DNA of 64,000 nucleotides from Sphingomonas limnosediminicola (GCF_039537965.1 NZ_BAABBM010000001.1:1897501-1961500); one strand, 5' to 3'. Numbered from the stretch's first letter, positions 9,032 to 19,393 are shown. The notes: a model not told the origin generated them from the sequence alone. Translations and numbers: made by a program.

Positions 9032-10708
9032 TTGAGCGGGGACAATTTGACCGACCGTCGCGACAACAGCAGGCACATCCGCGCGCGCCGCGGGAGCGAG
9101 ATCAAGGCGAAAGGCTGGGCTACCGAGGCAGCGGTCCGCATGCTGATGAACAACCTCGATGACGAGGTTGCCGAGGACCCGCAGAGCTTGGTTGTCTACG
9201 GCGGAATCGGCCGCGCTGCGCGCAATTGGGAATGTTTCGACAAGATCGTCGAGGTGCTCGAGCGGCTGGAGGGAGACCAAACGCTGTTGGTCCAGTCGGG
9301 CAAGCCCGTTGGCGTCTTCCCGACCCACAAGGACGCGCCACGCATCCTCATCGCCAATTCGAACATCGTTCCGAAATGGGCGAATTGGGAGACGTTCAAC
9401 GAGCTCGATCGCAAGGGGCTCATGATGTACGGCCAGATGACGGCCGGCAGCTGGATCTACATCGGCACGCAAGGCATCGTCCAAGGCACCTTCGAAACCT
9501 TCGCCGAGATGGGCCGCCAGCATTACGGCGGTGACCTCAAGGGCAAGTGGATTCTGACCGCAGGCCTCGGCGGCATGGGCGGCGCGCAGCCGCTCGCGGC
9601 AGTCATGGCGGGCGCCCATTGCATCGCCATCGAAGTGCAGGAAAGCCGGATCGAGAAGCGTCTCGAGACCCGTTACCTGGACAAGCGCGCGAGCAACATC
9701 GACGAGGCGCTCGAAACCATCCGCACGGCCACCGAGCCGACCAGCGTCGGCCTGCTCGGCAACGCCGCCGAAATCCTGCCGGAGATGCTGAGGCGCGGCA
9801 TCCGGCCCGACGCCCTCACCGACCAGACCAGCGCCCACGACCCCGCCAACGGCTATTGCCCCGCGGGCTGGCCGGTCGCGAAATGGCAGGAGATGCGCGA
9901 GCGCGATCCCGCGGCCGTAGCCGAAGCGGCCAAGCACTCGATGGCGCGCCACGTCGAAGCCATGCTGGCCTTCCGTGCGATGGGCGTTCCGACCTTCGAC
10001 TATGGCAACAACATCCGTCAGGAAGCCTTCGACGAGGGTGTCACGCACGCCTTCGACTTCCCCGGCTTCGTCCCGGCCTACGTCCGCCCGCTGTTCTGCC
10101 GTGGCATTGGCCCGTTCCGCTGGGCCGCGCTGTCAGGCGATCCGGAGGACATCTACCGCACCGACCAGCGCGTGAAGGAACTGATCCCCGACGACGCGCA
10201 CCTGCACCGCTGGCTCGACATGGCGCGTGAGCGGATCGCGTTCCAAGGTCTTCCCGCGCGCATCTGCTGGGTCGGCCTCGGACAGCGTCACCGCTTGGGC
10301 CTGGCCTTCAACGAAATGGTACGGAACGGCGAAGTCTCGGCACCGATTGTCATCGGTCGCGACCATCTCGACAGTGGCAGCGTCGCCTCGCCCAACCGCG
10401 AGACGGAGAGCATGAAGGACGGCAGCGACGTCGTCAGCGATTGGCCGCTGCTCAATGCCCTGTTGAACACGGCGAGCGGCGCAACTTGGGTCTCGCTTCA
10501 CCACGGCGGCGGCGTCGGCATGGGTTATTCGCAGCACGCCGGCATGGTGATCGTCGCCGACGGCACCGACGATGCCGCGCGCAGGCTCCAGCGCGTACTG
10601 TGGAACGACCCCGGCACCGGCGTCATGCGCCACGCCGACGCAGGCTACGACATTGCCGTCGATTGCGCGCGCGAGCAGGGTCTCGACCTGCCGATGGTCG
10701 GCAAATGA
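9032..10708 (+). CDS. hutU: Urocanate hydratase
   Basis: This 558-residue NAD-dependent urocanase converts urocanate to imidazolone propionate. Landmarks are [11 protein letters not shown], the NAD-binding [30 protein letters not shown] with the conserved Cys, and a C-terminal [15 protein letters not shown] segment. The start appears to be TTG at 9032, because no ATG or GTG lies near the conserved N terminus. Upstream purines are weak. The stop overlaps hutH (ATGA). Confidence 0.95.
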   Translation: MSGDNLTDRRDNSRHIRARRGSEIKAKGWATEAAVRMLMNNLDDEVAEDPQSLVVYGGIGRAARNWECFDKIVEVLERLEGDQTLLVQSGKPVGVFPTHKDAPRILIANSNIVPKWANWETFNELDRKGLMMYGQMTAGSWIYIGTQGIVQGTFETFAEMGRQHYGGDLKGKWILTAGLGGMGGAQPLAAVMAGAHCIAIEVQESRIEKRLETRYLDKRASNIDEALETIRTATEPTSVGLLGNAAEILPEMLRRGIRPDALTDQTSAHDPANGYCPAGWPVAKWQEMRERDPAAVAEAAKHSMARHVEAMLAFRAMGVPTFDYGNNIRQEAFDEGVTHAFDFPGFVPAYVRPLFCRGIGPFRWAALSGDPEDIYRTDQRVKELIPDDAHLHRWLDMARERIAFQGLPARICWVGLGQRHRLGLAFNEMVRNGEVSAPIVIGRDHLDSGSVASPNRETESMKDGSDVVSDWPLLNALLNTASGATWVSLHHGGGVGMGYSQHAGMVIVADGTDDAARRLQRVLWNDPGTGVMRHADAGYDIAVDCAREQGLDLPMVGK

Positions 10709-12204
10709 AGCTCGATCCCGAGAACATTTCGTTAGGCCAGCTCCGCGATCTTTGGGCCGGTGCGGAAGCGCGCCTAGACGATGCGTCGTTGAGGCGCGTC
10801 GGAGATGCAGCAGCGTCGGTCGGCCGTATCGTTGCCGGCGGCGAGACCGTCTACGGCGTCAACACCGGTTTCGGCCTGCTCGCCAACACGCGCATTCCCG
10901 ACGAGCGGTTAGCGGAGCTGCAGAGCAACCTCATCCTCTCGCACAGCGCCGGGCTCGGTGATCCACTTCCGCGGCACGTCGTCCGGCTGATGATCATCCT
11001 CAAGCTTCTCGGTCTGGGCCGCGGCCATTCTGGCGTCCGCACCGTTGTCATCGACGCGCTCCAGACGCTCGTCGACAAGGACGCGATGCCGGTCATCCCG
11101 TCGCAAGGCAGCGTCGGCGCCAGCGGCGACCTCGCGCCCCTCGCGCACCTGATATCCGCGCTCATGGGCTACGGCCGGATCGACCTCGCCGGGACCATTC
11201 TGCCGGCCACCGAGGTACTCAAGCGCATCGGCCTCGATCCGCTCGTGCTCGCGCCCAAGGAGGGTCTCGCCCTAATCAACGGCACGCAGGCCAGCACGGC
11301 TTTGGCACTCGACGCCCTTTTCAACGGCGAGCGCGTGTTTGCGGCCGCGATTGCCGCCGGCGCCCTGTCGGTCGATGCGCTGAAAGGAAGCGCCAAGCCG
11401 TTCGACCCCCGCATTTCCGAGCTTCGCGGTCAGCCCGGCCAGATCACGGTGGCCGCTGCCATCTCCAGCTTGCTCGACGGCAGCGAAATTCTGACCAGCC
11501 ACGTCCAATGCACCCGCGTCCAGGATCCCTACAGCTTCCGCTGCCAGCCGCAGGTGATGGGCGCCGCGCTTGACCTGCTGCAGAACGCGGCACGAACGTT
11601 GACCATCGAAGCCGGCGCGGTCACCGACAATCCGATCCTCTTCCCCGATGACGATACCGCCATCTCCGGCGGCAATTTCCACGCCCAACCCGTCGCTTTC
11701 GCAGCCGACACCATCGCGATAGCGTTGTGTGAGGTCGGATCGATATCCGAGCGACGCATCAGCGTCCTCGTCGATCCGAAGATGAGCGGCCTGCCGGCGT
11801 TCCTGACACAGGACAGCGGCGTCAATTCAGGGTTGATGATCCCGCAGGTCACAGCCGCGGCCCTAGTCAGCGAGAACAAGTGCCTCGCTTTTCCGGCAAG
11901 CGTCGATTCCATCCCGACGAGCGCCGGCCAGGAGGATCATGTTTCGATGGCCCCGATCGCCGCGCGCAAGGCCGCGCAGATCGCGCGCAATGCCGCAGGA
12001 GTCATTGCCGTCGAGCTGATGGCGGGGGCTGAAGGCATCGATTACCACGCGCCGTTGCAGACCAGTCCGAAGCTGCGAAACGTGCACGACAAGGTGCGTG
12101 CGCTTTCGCCATACTTCACGGCCGATCGCTATTGGGCGGACGAAATGGCTGCGCTTCAGGCAGCCGTTCTTGCAGGGGAATTCGGGACGCCGGTACTCGG
12201 TTAG
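10705..12204 (+). CDS. hutH: Histidine ammonia-lyase
   Basis: This 499-residue lyase deaminates L-histidine to urocanate. The self-cyclising Ala-Ser-Gly of the MIO cofactor is visible in [25 protein letters not shown] near residue 50 and the [15 protein letters not shown] segment are also diagnostic. ATG at 10705 overlaps the hutU stop, so hutU and hutH are translationally coupled. The hut cluster here lacks a visible hutC repressor. Confidence 0.96.
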   Translation: MKLDPENISLGQLRDLWAGAEARLDDASLRRVGDAAASVGRIVAGGETVYGVNTGFGLLANTRIPDERLAELQSNLILSHSAGLGDPLPRHVVRLMIILKLLGLGRGHSGVRTVVIDALQTLVDKDAMPVIPSQGSVGASGDLAPLAHLISALMGYGRIDLAGTILPATEVLKRIGLDPLVLAPKEGLALINGTQASTALALDALFNGERVFAAAIAAGALSVDALKGSAKPFDPRISELRGQPGQITVAAAISSLLDGSEILTSHVQCTRVQDPYSFRCQPQVMGAALDLLQNAARTLTIEAGAVTDNPILFPDDDTAISGGNFHAQPVAFAADTIAIALCEVGSISERRISVLVDPKMSGLPAFLTQDSGVNSGLMIPQVTAAALVSENKCLAFPASVDSIPTSAGQEDHVSMAPIAARKAAQIARNAAGVIAVELMAGAEGIDYHAPLQTSPKLRNVHDKVRALSPYFTADRYWADEMAALQAAVLAGEFGTPVLG

Positions 12205-12593
12205 ATCCGGTCCCAGTTGGTCGTCTTGCAAATGAAACCGAAGACGCAGCCGCGCACGTTGAGGCGGTTGGGGTTCACCTGCCTGATCGTGCCCTTGGCG
12301 TTCATGTCGCGGTCGGCGACATAGACGTTGGCGCTATATCTGCCGGCCCCGCTCGGCTGGATATTGTCGATGACGCGCAAGCCGAGCAATCTTTCGCCGC
12401 TGCCGCGCTGGGCCTTGGCCTGCTGCTTTGCCGACGCCTTGATTACCTTGCCGCACAGCGTGGGGCCACAAGGGGCGATCAAGATCACCATCTTGCCGTT
12501 CTTCCAGCGCCCCTCGAGGCTGCTTTTGGCGGTGGCCGTGGCCGGCGCCGTGAGTGCAAGGAGAAGCGCAAGGATTGAAAATACACGTTTCAT
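12201..12593 (-). CDS. DUF2147 secreted protein
   Basis: This 130-residue protein has a signal peptide (MKRVFSILALLLALTAPATATA) followed by a DUF2147 domain. It shows the G-R-W motif (SLEGRWKNGK), IAPCGPTLCGKV and a C-terminal RGCVFGFICKTTNWDR. The paired cysteines could form periplasmic disulfides. The stop overlaps the convergent hutH stop by 4 bp. The function of the family is unknown. A second member lies immediately upstream. Confidence 0.8.
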   Translation of the reverse strand: MKRVFSILALLLALTAPATATAKSSLEGRWKNGKMVILIAPCGPTLCGKVIKASAKQQAKAQRGSGERLLGLRVIDNIQPSGAGRYSANVYVADRDMNAKGTIRQVNPNRLNVRGCVFGFICKTTNWDRI

Positions 12594-12662
12594 CCGGCCC
12601 GCCTAATGGAACTTTGGGGCAGAAATGGAGCCCTCAGATTGCGCTGGCATGAACGCCAAGGA

Positions 12663-13076
12663 CTAGTCGGACGCGGGCATTGGGCCTTTTTGGCGCGTCC
12701 ATAACTGCGTTCGGCAGAAGAAGCCGGCGAAGGCGCAGCCCGTCAGCTTGATCTGACGCGCCCCGGCGGTTTGCAGCCGGGCTGACACGTGAATGTTGTC
12801 GTCGGGAATGAAGAGGCTGCCGGCCCAATATCCATGCGCGCGCTTCAGGCCGCTAAGCACGGTGGTTCCCACAACATTGCGAGCGCCTTTCGCCGCCTCG
12901 CGTTGTCCTCGGGGCGACGCCCATACGACCTTGCCGCACAATTCGTGGCCGCACGGTGCGATTTCGATGATCGCGCTCCCGATCGGGTTCATCCAGTAAC
13001 CCTCTATCGGTGCGCGCGAGCGCTCCTGCGCAGCGGTCAGCGCGAGCATTGCAGCGATTCGAGCGAGGCCGCGCAT
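12663..13076 (-). CDS. DUF2147 protein, paralogue of the next gene
   Basis: This 137-residue secreted protein resembles the 12201-12593 product: IEGYWMNPIGSAIIEIAPCGHELCGKVVW aligns with that protein's core, and TGCAFAGFFCRTQLW with its C terminus. The N-terminal hydrophobic stretch (LARIAAMLALTAAQ) is short for a signal peptide, but the conserved cysteine pairs suggest export. The two genes look like a tandem duplication that has since diverged. No function is known. Confidence 0.75.
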   Translation of the reverse strand: MRGLARIAAMLALTAAQERSRAPIEGYWMNPIGSAIIEIAPCGHELCGKVVWASPRGQREAAKGARNVVGTTVLSGLKRAHGYWAGSLFIPDDNIHVSARLQTAGARQIKLTGCAFAGFFCRTQLWTRQKGPMPASD

Positions 13077-13117
13077 GATGCGCTGTGGCGTGGCGCATGT
13101 GTCCGGCGGATGTCAGC

Positions 13118-16100
13118 TTAATGAAAATCGCGGCTTTTGGGGATGATTTCGACGTCGCGCGGGTGAGCGGCGGCGGGTGCGCGCCAGCTTCCCGCGCCGT
13201 CGCCCTGGTTAAGCGTCGAAGGCATCAGCTCGTCGCTTAATTGGCGCAGCATGTGGGTGTGATCCTCGAGCTTGCGGACGACGAGATGGATGACGCCGTC
13301 CTCGGCATCTTTCTGGATGACGCCGTGCACCGCCATCAGGCGCGCCCCCATGACGATCTTGCGCTGCCTGTCGAATACGTCGGGCCAGACGACCAGGTTG
13401 GCGATCCCCGTCTCGTCTTCCAGCGTGATGAAGCAGACGCCCTTGGCGCTCCCCGGCCGCTGACGGATCAGCACCAGCCCCGCCATTGAAAGCCTCTTCC
13501 CGTCGCGGATGGACTTCAGCTGGTCGGCGGTGACGAACTTCAAGCGCCCATAATGTTCGCGCAGGAATCGCATCGGGTGCGCCTTCAGGCTGAGCCGGAC
13601 GGTCTGGTAATCGTTCACGACATGCTCGCTGAGCGGCATGACCGGAAGCTTCGCCGGATCGCTCTCCGACCCTTCGTCGCGCGCTTCGGCATAAGCAAAC
13701 AAGGGCAGGTCGGGCGCCTGCTTCAGTGCGCGCGAATCCCACAGCGCCGCCCGCCGGTCGAGGTTCATCGAACGGAATGCGTCGGCCGCCGCTAGCCGCT
13801 GGATCGCATGCACCGGCACTCCGCCGCGGCTGCGCAACTCCTCGACCGTCCGATAGGGCTTGCCCGCCACCAGTCGTGCGGCGGCATTCGCATGAAGCCC
13901 CTCGATCTGCCGCAGGCCGAGGCGGAGCGCGCCGCCCTCCAGCGTGCAGTCCCACGCGCTCTCGTTCACGTCGACTTCGCGTACTTCGACGCCATGCTCG
14001 CGCGCATCGCGGACGATTTGCGCGGGCGCGTAAAAACCCATCGGTTGCGAATTCAGCAGCCCACAGGCGAATGCCGCCGGATATCGCCACCTCAGCCAGC
14101 TCGACACGTAGACGAGGTGGGCAAAGCTCGCTGCATGGCTTTCGGGGAAGCCATATTCCCCAAAGCCCTTGATCTGGTCGAAGCAGCGCTGCGCGAAATC
14201 GGGGTCATAGCCGCGTTCGACCATCCGTCCGACCATCTTGTCCTGCAGTGCGTTGATGTCCCCGCGCGACCGGAACGTCGCCATCGCCTTGCGCAGTTCG
14301 TTCGCTTCCTGGGACGAGAATTTCGCCGCATCGAGCGCGATTTTCATCGCCTGCTCCTGGAAGATCGGCACGCCCATGGTCCGGCCCAGGATCCGCTCGA
14401 GCTCGTCGGGCGGCCCGTGCTCGGGATCCGGGCAAGGGAAGGTCACCGGCTCCTTGCCCGACCGCCGTTTGAGGAACGGGTGGACCATGTCGCCCTGGAT
14501 CGGGCCCGGCCGCACGATCGCGACTTCGATGACGAGATCGTAGAAGCGCCGCGGCTTCAGGCGCGGAAGCATGTTCATCTGCGCCCGGCTCTCGACCTGA
14601 AACACGCCGAGCGAGTCTCCGCGGCAGAGCATGTCGTAGACCTCGGGCACCTCCTGCGGGATCGTCGCAAGCTCCCACCGTTCGCCCTCGTGCAGGTCGA
14701 TGAGGTCGAAGCATTTGCGGATGCAGGTCAGCATGCCGAGCGCGAGGACGTCGATCTTGAGGATGCCCAGCTCCTCGATGTCGTCCTTGTCCCATTCGAT
14801 GAAGGTACGGTCGTCCATCGCGCCGTTGCCGATCGGTACCGTCTCGGTCAGCGGCCGCTCGGTCAGGATGAAGCCGCCGACATGCTGCGACAGGTGACGA
14901 GGCATGCCGATCAACTGCTCGGCGAGCTTCATCGTCCGTTTCAAATGCGGATCGGTGAGGTCGAGCCCGGCTTCGTCGGCCCGCGCGTCGTCCAGCTCAG
15001 GGTCCATGCTGCCCCAGACGGTCGATGCCATCGCGCCGCACACGTCCTCGCTAAGGCCCATCACTTTGCCCACTTCACGGATCGCCGATCGCGGGCGGTA
15101 GTGGATGATGGTCGCCGCAATGCCGGCGCGGTCGCGGCCGTACTTTTCGTAAATGTGCTGGATCACCTCCTCGCGCCGCTCGTGTTCGAAATCGACGTCG
15201 ATGTCGGGCGGCTCCTTGCGCTCCTCGGAGATGAAGCGTTCGAACAGCAACTCGTTCACCGACGGGTCGACCGAGGTGATGCCAAGGCAGAAGCATACTG
15301 CGCTGTTCGCCGCCGACCCGCGCCCCTGGCAAAGGATCGCCTGCGATCTCGCGAACGCCACGATGTCGTGGACGGTCAGGAAATAACGCGCGAAATCGAG
15401 CTTCTCGATCAGCGGCAGCTCATAGTTGAGCTGTTTCAGCACTTTCTCCGGAATGCCGTCGGGCCAGCGCATGTTGGCGCCTTCCCAGGTCAGATGCTCC
15501 AGATACTCCTGCGGCGTGCGGCCGTCGGGCACCGTCTCCCGGGGATATTCGTAGCGCAGCTCGTCGAGGCTGAAGCGAAGCGAGTCCGCAAAGGCGCGCG
15601 TCGCCGCGATGGCGTGCGGCCAGCGGGCGAACAGCCGCACCATCTCCCCGGGCGATTTCAAATGCCGCTCGGCGTTCGGGTTAAGCAGATAACCCGCTGT
15701 CGCGATCGTCACTTTCTCGCGAATGCAGGTGACGACATCCTGCAACGGCCGGCGGTCGGGGACATGATAATGAACGTCGTTGGTGGCAAGGATCGTGCAG
15801 CCATGTTGGCGCGCCAGCCGGTCCAGCCGCTCGATCCGCGCGCTATCGTCGCCCCGGTAAAGCCAGCCTGCCGCGATACGGCCAAGTGACGTCAAAGCGT
15901 CGCGCAGCGGTGGCAATTCCCGTTCGAACGCATCAAGGTCTTCGCTCGGCCAGGCGATGAAAGCGATGCCTTCCTGAAGCGCCGCGACATCTTCCAGCGC
16001 AAGATCGCATTCGCCTTTCTCGGCGCGAAGCTTGCCGGTGCTAAGCAGGCGCGAGAGCCGCCCATAGCCGTCGCGATCGATGGGATAGGCAAGCAGGCTC

Positions 16101-16393
16101 GGCGCATCGCTAAGGTCTAGCCGGCAACCGATCAGCGGCTTGAGGCCCACCGCCTTGCAGGCGCTATGCATCCTGACCACCCCGGCCAGCGTGTTGCGGT
16201 CGGCGATGCCGATGGCATCATAATCGAGCGACAATGCCGTGCTCACCAGCTCGATTGCGTCCGACGCGCCGCGCAGGAAGGAGAAGGGAGAACTAACCCC
16301 CAGCTCCACATAAACCGATGGCGATATCGGCGGCGGCGGCATGTCGCTGGTCCGCACCAGCTTGAGCCGCGAGAATGCCGGCTGTTCGGGCAT
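13118..16393 (-). CDS. dnaE2: Error-prone DNA polymerase, DnaE2
   Basis: This 1091-residue C-family polymerase has an N-terminal PHP domain (ELGVSSPFSFLRG, about 29-42), the catalytic PDIDVDF motif at 396-402, and the GRGSAANSAVCFCLGI and ESHAASFAHLVY motifs. A C-terminal OB-fold lacks a beta-clamp-rich tail. It performs SOS-induced translesion synthesis together with ImuA and ImuB. ATG at 16393 overlaps the imuB stop (TGATG), so translation is coupled. A longer reading frame upstream is only imuB read in another frame. Confidence 0.94.
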   Translation of the reverse strand: MPEQPAFSRLKLVRTSDMPPPPISPSVYVELGVSSPFSFLRGASDAIELVSTALSLDYDAIGIADRNTLAGVVRMHSACKAVGLKPLIGCRLDLSDAPSLLAYPIDRDGYGRLSRLLSTGKLRAEKGECDLALEDVAALQEGIAFIAWPSEDLDAFERELPPLRDALTSLGRIAAGWLYRGDDSARIERLDRLARQHGCTILATNDVHYHVPDRRPLQDVVTCIREKVTIATAGYLLNPNAERHLKSPGEMVRLFARWPHAIAATRAFADSLRFSLDELRYEYPRETVPDGRTPQEYLEHLTWEGANMRWPDGIPEKVLKQLNYELPLIEKLDFARYFLTVHDIVAFARSQAILCQGRGSAANSAVCFCLGITSVDPSVNELLFERFISEERKEPPDIDVDFEHERREEVIQHIYEKYGRDRAGIAATIIHYRPRSAIREVGKVMGLSEDVCGAMASTVWGSMDPELDDARADEAGLDLTDPHLKRTMKLAEQLIGMPRHLSQHVGGFILTERPLTETVPIGNGAMDDRTFIEWDKDDIEELGILKIDVLALGMLTCIRKCFDLIDLHEGERWELATIPQEVPEVYDMLCRGDSLGVFQVESRAQMNMLPRLKPRRFYDLVIEVAIVRPGPIQGDMVHPFLKRRSGKEPVTFPCPDPEHGPPDELERILGRTMGVPIFQEQAMKIALDAAKFSSQEANELRKAMATFRSRGDINALQDKMVGRMVERGYDPDFAQRCFDQIKGFGEYGFPESHAASFAHLVYVSSWLRWRYPAAFACGLLNSQPMGFYAPAQIVRDAREHGVEVREVDVNESAWDCTLEGGALRLGLRQIEGLHANAAARLVAGKPYRTVEELRSRGGVPVHAIQRLAAADAFRSMNLDRRAALWDSRALKQAPDLPLFAYAEARDEGSESDPAKLPVMPLSEHVVNDYQTVRLSLKAHPMRFLREHYGRLKFVTADQLKSIRDGKRLSMAGLVLIRQRPGSAKGVCFITLEDETGIANLVVWPDVFDRQRKIVMGARLMAVHGVIQKDAEDGVIHLVVRKLEDHTHMLRQLSDELMPSTLNQGDGAGSWRAPAAAHPRDVEIIPKSRDFH

Positions 16394-17889
16394 CAGCCGA
16401 AAAGCCCGTGGATGTACCAGCCGGGCAGGTCGCCGCGGCCGTCGCCGATCAGCCCCTCGCGATAGATCCAGTAGCGGCGGCCGGTCGCATCCTCGACGCG
16501 GTAATAATCGCGCAGCCGTGCCGACGAGGGCGACCGCCACCATTCGGGCGCTATCCGCTCCGGCCCTTCGACGCGCGCGATGTCATGAACGGCACGACGC
16601 CAGACGAAACGCCGCGGCATGCCTTCGGGCGTCGCATAAATGACGTCGATCGCTTCCGGCCGGTCGAGCAGGCGCTGCGGCCGTTGGACCGGCGGAAGCG
16701 CGATCGCCTCGCTTTTGGCGAGCGCGCTGACCCAGCCACTGGCGCGCTCGGGCAGGTGGCTTTCCTCCGGCCGCGGGCGCCGTACCGCGCGTGGGCCCAG
16801 CTTCACCGTCAGCCGGTCGACCAAACGCGCCAGCTCGCGCTCGCCTGAGGGCTCCTCGACCAGGCTATCCTGTGCCGCGCCCTGGCCCTCGATCCAGTCG
16901 GCGACCAGCGCAAAGGCGTCGAAGCCGAAGCCGGGATCGAGCGCCGCGGCCTTGTCGGCAAGAAGCCGCTGGAGGTGCCTGGGATCGCGGCTGGCGATGG
17001 CGGTCGCGACCGACGCCGTCGCCACGCTGCCGTCGACACGAAAACCGTGGAGCGCGAGCCGCCGCGCGCCAAGATGCCGCTCCTGCAACTGCCGGACGAG
17101 GTCGGGGATCAGCCGCTCGAGCGCCTGCGCTCCGGCTTCCGGATGGGTCGCCGGCTCCTCCAGCCGAAGCGCGGCGCGGGGTGGTGGGTCGACGGGCGCC
17201 GCGGTCAGTGGCTCGAGCTTGCGGCCGAGCGCGCGGTCGAGCGCGTCGACTACATCCTCGCCGCCGCGAAACCGCCGCGCCAGCGCCAGCCGCGGCACGT
17301 CGATGAGCGCCCCTACGGTCTTGAGCCCAAGCCGCTCGAGCGTGCGTACCGTGTCTGCACCCAAGCGAAGTGCCGAAACGTGCAGCGGGGCCAGCCTCGC
17401 CGCTACGTCCGCGCCGCAAATGCAGGGCGCCTGATGGGCCAAAGCCCATGCCGCCGCCGCCGTTGGGGCGATCGCCACGCGCGCCGTCAGCCCGACCCGA
17501 GCAAAGCATCGGTGCACGTCGCGCGCCAAGCCCTGCTCGCCACCGAAAAGGTGCGCCACGCCGCTGACGTCGAGCCGAAATCCGTCGCCATCGACTTCGA
17601 CCAATGGCGACCAGCGACCTGCCCATCGCGCCAGGCGCTCGACCAGCCGCGCATCGGCGGACGGGTCGGCGGGCTCGGCGATCAGCGTCGGATCGAGTGC
17701 GCGGGCATCGGTCAGCCGCGCGCCGGCCCGTGCCCCGCGTTCGGCGGCGGCCTGGGTCACGGCATGAATGATGAAGCCGTGCGTGCCCTCGACGGTCAGG
17801 ACGACCGGCGCGTCAGGCGAGCAGTCGGCGTTCTTCGCCCAGCGCTCGATCGCCAGGGCCGGCAACCAGATGGAAAGTATCCGCGTCAT
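16393..17889 (-). CDS. imuB: ImuB, Y-family polymerase-like mutagenesis protein
   Basis: This 498-residue protein begins MTRILSIWLPALAIERW, the usual ImuB start. It has a Y-family polymerase fold but, as is known for ImuB, lacks the catalytic acidic triad and acts as a bridge between the beta clamp, ImuA and DnaE2. The LSIWLPALAIERW and SGVAHLFGG segments are characteristic, and a C-terminal YWIYREGL...WYIHGLFG tail follows. It starts 77 bp inside imuA, an unusually long overlap. It belongs to the LexA-controlled operon. Confidence 0.9.
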   Translation of the reverse strand: MTRILSIWLPALAIERWAKNADCSPDAPVVLTVEGTHGFIIHAVTQAAAERGARAGARLTDARALDPTLIAEPADPSADARLVERLARWAGRWSPLVEVDGDGFRLDVSGVAHLFGGEQGLARDVHRCFARVGLTARVAIAPTAAAAWALAHQAPCICGADVAARLAPLHVSALRLGADTVRTLERLGLKTVGALIDVPRLALARRFRGGEDVVDALDRALGRKLEPLTAAPVDPPPRAALRLEEPATHPEAGAQALERLIPDLVRQLQERHLGARRLALHGFRVDGSVATASVATAIASRDPRHLQRLLADKAAALDPGFGFDAFALVADWIEGQGAAQDSLVEEPSGERELARLVDRLTVKLGPRAVRRPRPEESHLPERASGWVSALAKSEAIALPPVQRPQRLLDRPEAIDVIYATPEGMPRRFVWRRAVHDIARVEGPERIAPEWWRSPSSARLRDYYRVEDATGRRYWIYREGLIGDGRGDLPGWYIHGLFG

Positions 17890-18517
17890 AGGCGATGCCC
17901 CAGCGCCCCGGCGGCAAACCGCGCGCCCGGAATAGCTCGGCATCCCATGCCGGCGTCCCCGGCGCGCGCGGGTCGAGCGCATTTTCGAGTGACAGCGCGC
18001 TCGCGAGGCGCCAGCGCATCCGCGCGCCGCTGAGGTTCGCATTGCCGCCAAGCCTCACCAGCCAGCATGACGTCCCGCTGCGTTCCGACGCCACCGCCAG
18101 CCGCCGCGTCGCGGTGAAGTCGAGCGCGCCTGGGTCGCCCCATATCTCGCCGATCACGGCAGAAATCGCGGCGCACCTTACGCCCTCTTCCATCGCCCAT
18201 AGGGCGTCGCGTGCGTCGCGCGCCTCGATGTGGATGAGCTCGCGGCCGGGCATCCCCGGCGGGTAGATGCGCCCGCTTTCGAGGATCGCCATCCGGTCCT
18301 GCACCCACAGCAACGGCTTGCCCGTGCCGAGCTGTGGGAGCAGGAACCCCGCCCAGCCGCCGTCGCGCGGGTGGGCGGCGAACAGTTCGGACAGGGTGGG
18401 GCCGGACGGGACGGGCAAGCGCCATCGTCCGCCCGGCCCGCTGGGGAGCCGGTCTTTTTCGGCCGCACGGCTTGCGCCGCCGGCGACCAGATTAAGGTCT
18501 CCTGCCACACGACTCAC
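17813..18517 (-). CDS. imuA: ImuA, SOS mutagenesis RecA-like protein
   Basis: This 234-residue protein is related to RecA/SulA-like ATPases and is the first gene of imuA-imuB-dnaE2. Recognisable pieces are GWAGFLLPQLGTGKPLLWVQDR, RELIHIEARDARDALWAMEEGVRC and TATRRLAVASERSGTSCWLVR. The start is taken as GTG at 18517, with another in-frame GTG three codons later. A LexA box ends within 10 bp of this start. It is known to organise ImuB and DnaE2 at stalled forks; that role is inferred here from family and context. Confidence 0.87.
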   Translation of the reverse strand: MSRVAGDLNLVAGGASRAAEKDRLPSGPGGRWRLPVPSGPTLSELFAAHPRDGGWAGFLLPQLGTGKPLLWVQDRMAILESGRIYPPGMPGRELIHIEARDARDALWAMEEGVRCAAISAVIGEIWGDPGALDFTATRRLAVASERSGTSCWLVRLGGNANLSGARMRWRLASALSLENALDPRAPGTPAWDAELFRARGLPPGRWGIAYDADTFHLVAGPGDRALGEERRLLA

Positions 18518-18526
18518 AACGTCTTT

Positions 18527-18541
18527 GTTCTACTTTTGTTC
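18527..18541 (-). promoter_or_regulatory. LexA (SOS) box of imuA-imuB-dnaE2
   Basis: The exact alphaproteobacterial consensus GTTC-N7-GTTC occurs on the plus strand (GTTC at 18527-18530 and 18538-18541). It reads GAAC-N7-GAAC in the direction of the operon. It lies 10 bp from the imuA start, where bound LexA would occlude the promoter. Direct-repeat boxes of this form are established for LexA in this class. Confidence 0.9.
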
Positions 18542-18567
18542 TTTGTCCCGCGACTCAGCGGCAGGAG

Positions 18568-19344
18568 TCAAGAGTTCGACTCGGAAGGCCGTTTGGCGAT
18601 CGGCGGACGACCCTCGGTTCGCGTCAAAAAGGCGCCGATCTCGTGCACGATCTGCGCCAGCGCGGGGCGCCATAGCACCGCGCCAATATGGTTGGTGTCG
18701 ATCTCCACATGGTGATCGATTTCGTGATCGCGCCCGCGCGCGGCGCTCGGCGCGACGATTCCATCGCGCCGCGACCAGAAGGCCAGCGTCGGTACCGGCG
18801 GCTTGCCTTCGCCGCGCTTGAACGGCGGCTCGTTGACGTCGTGCCCCGCCACCCGCTCGTACCATTCGCGGATGTTGGTGTTGGTCTTGAAGTCGCCGGA
18901 GAAAGGCGAGCAGAGCGTCACTACCGCGCGCACTTGCTCCGGGTGCGAATGCGCAAACTCGCGCGCGAACATCCCGCCCAGGCTCCATCCGACCAGCAGG
19001 ATCGGACGGCCGTCGTAGATTTCGTCAATCCGTTTCTTCAGTTGCTTAAGGGTGTCGCGCTTGGCGCCGAGATTGACGCCGAGGCCCCAGGGATATGCGC
19101 GCCATCCCGCCCGCGCCAGCGCGCGGCGGATGTCCATCGTCGTCCGGTCACTGGAGAGAAAGCCCGGGAGAACGAGCACCGGCGGCCCGTCCTCCGGGCC
19201 TCGAGGGCCCACGGGGCCAAGTCCCGCAAGGAAGCGCGGAAGGTGCCAGGCGATCTCGCGAAAACGGTGCCATCCGGGCGGCGCAAGGTCGTCCGGGTGA
19301 ACCGAGCTGGCAGTCCCGGCCGCAGCGGTTCGCGCCAATTTCAC
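18568..19344 (-). CDS. Alpha/beta hydrolase
   Basis: This 258-residue alpha/beta-fold protein has the oxyanion strand VLVLPGFLSSD, the nucleophile elbow GWSLGG, a likely acid in SRRDGIV, and the catalytic His in TNHIGAV. No signal peptide is seen. The predicted start is GTG at 19344 with no strong Shine-Dalgarno. It is about 40% alike by eye to the next gene upstream, so the pair is a tandem duplication. The family contains esterases and lipase-like enzymes; the substrate is unknown. Confidence 0.8.
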   Translation of the reverse strand: MKLARTAAAGTASSVHPDDLAPPGWHRFREIAWHLPRFLAGLGPVGPRGPEDGPPVLVLPGFLSSDRTTMDIRRALARAGWRAYPWGLGVNLGAKRDTLKQLKKRIDEIYDGRPILLVGWSLGGMFAREFAHSHPEQVRAVVTLCSPFSGDFKTNTNIREWYERVAGHDVNEPPFKRGEGKPPVPTLAFWSRRDGIVAPSAARGRDHEIDHHVEIDTNHIGAVLWRPALAQIVHEIGAFLTRTEGRPPIAKRPSESNS

Positions 19345-19393
19345 AACAAGGAAGATATGTTCCTTGCGTTAGTGAAACAATAAGTTGCTGGAA

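Noticed and set aside
8726..10048. Minus-strand open frame of 440 codons
   Set aside because: It is antisense to hutU and the Pr6Pr-like gene; His/Arg/Asp-rich shadow composition.
13808..15889. Plus-strand open frame of 693 codons opposite dnaE2
   Set aside because: It is antisense to the conserved PolC-type core and has no recognisable domain.
18576..18590. GAGTTCGACTC resembling a tRNA T arm
   Set aside because: It lies in the 3' end of the hydrolase gene and has no cloverleaf around it.
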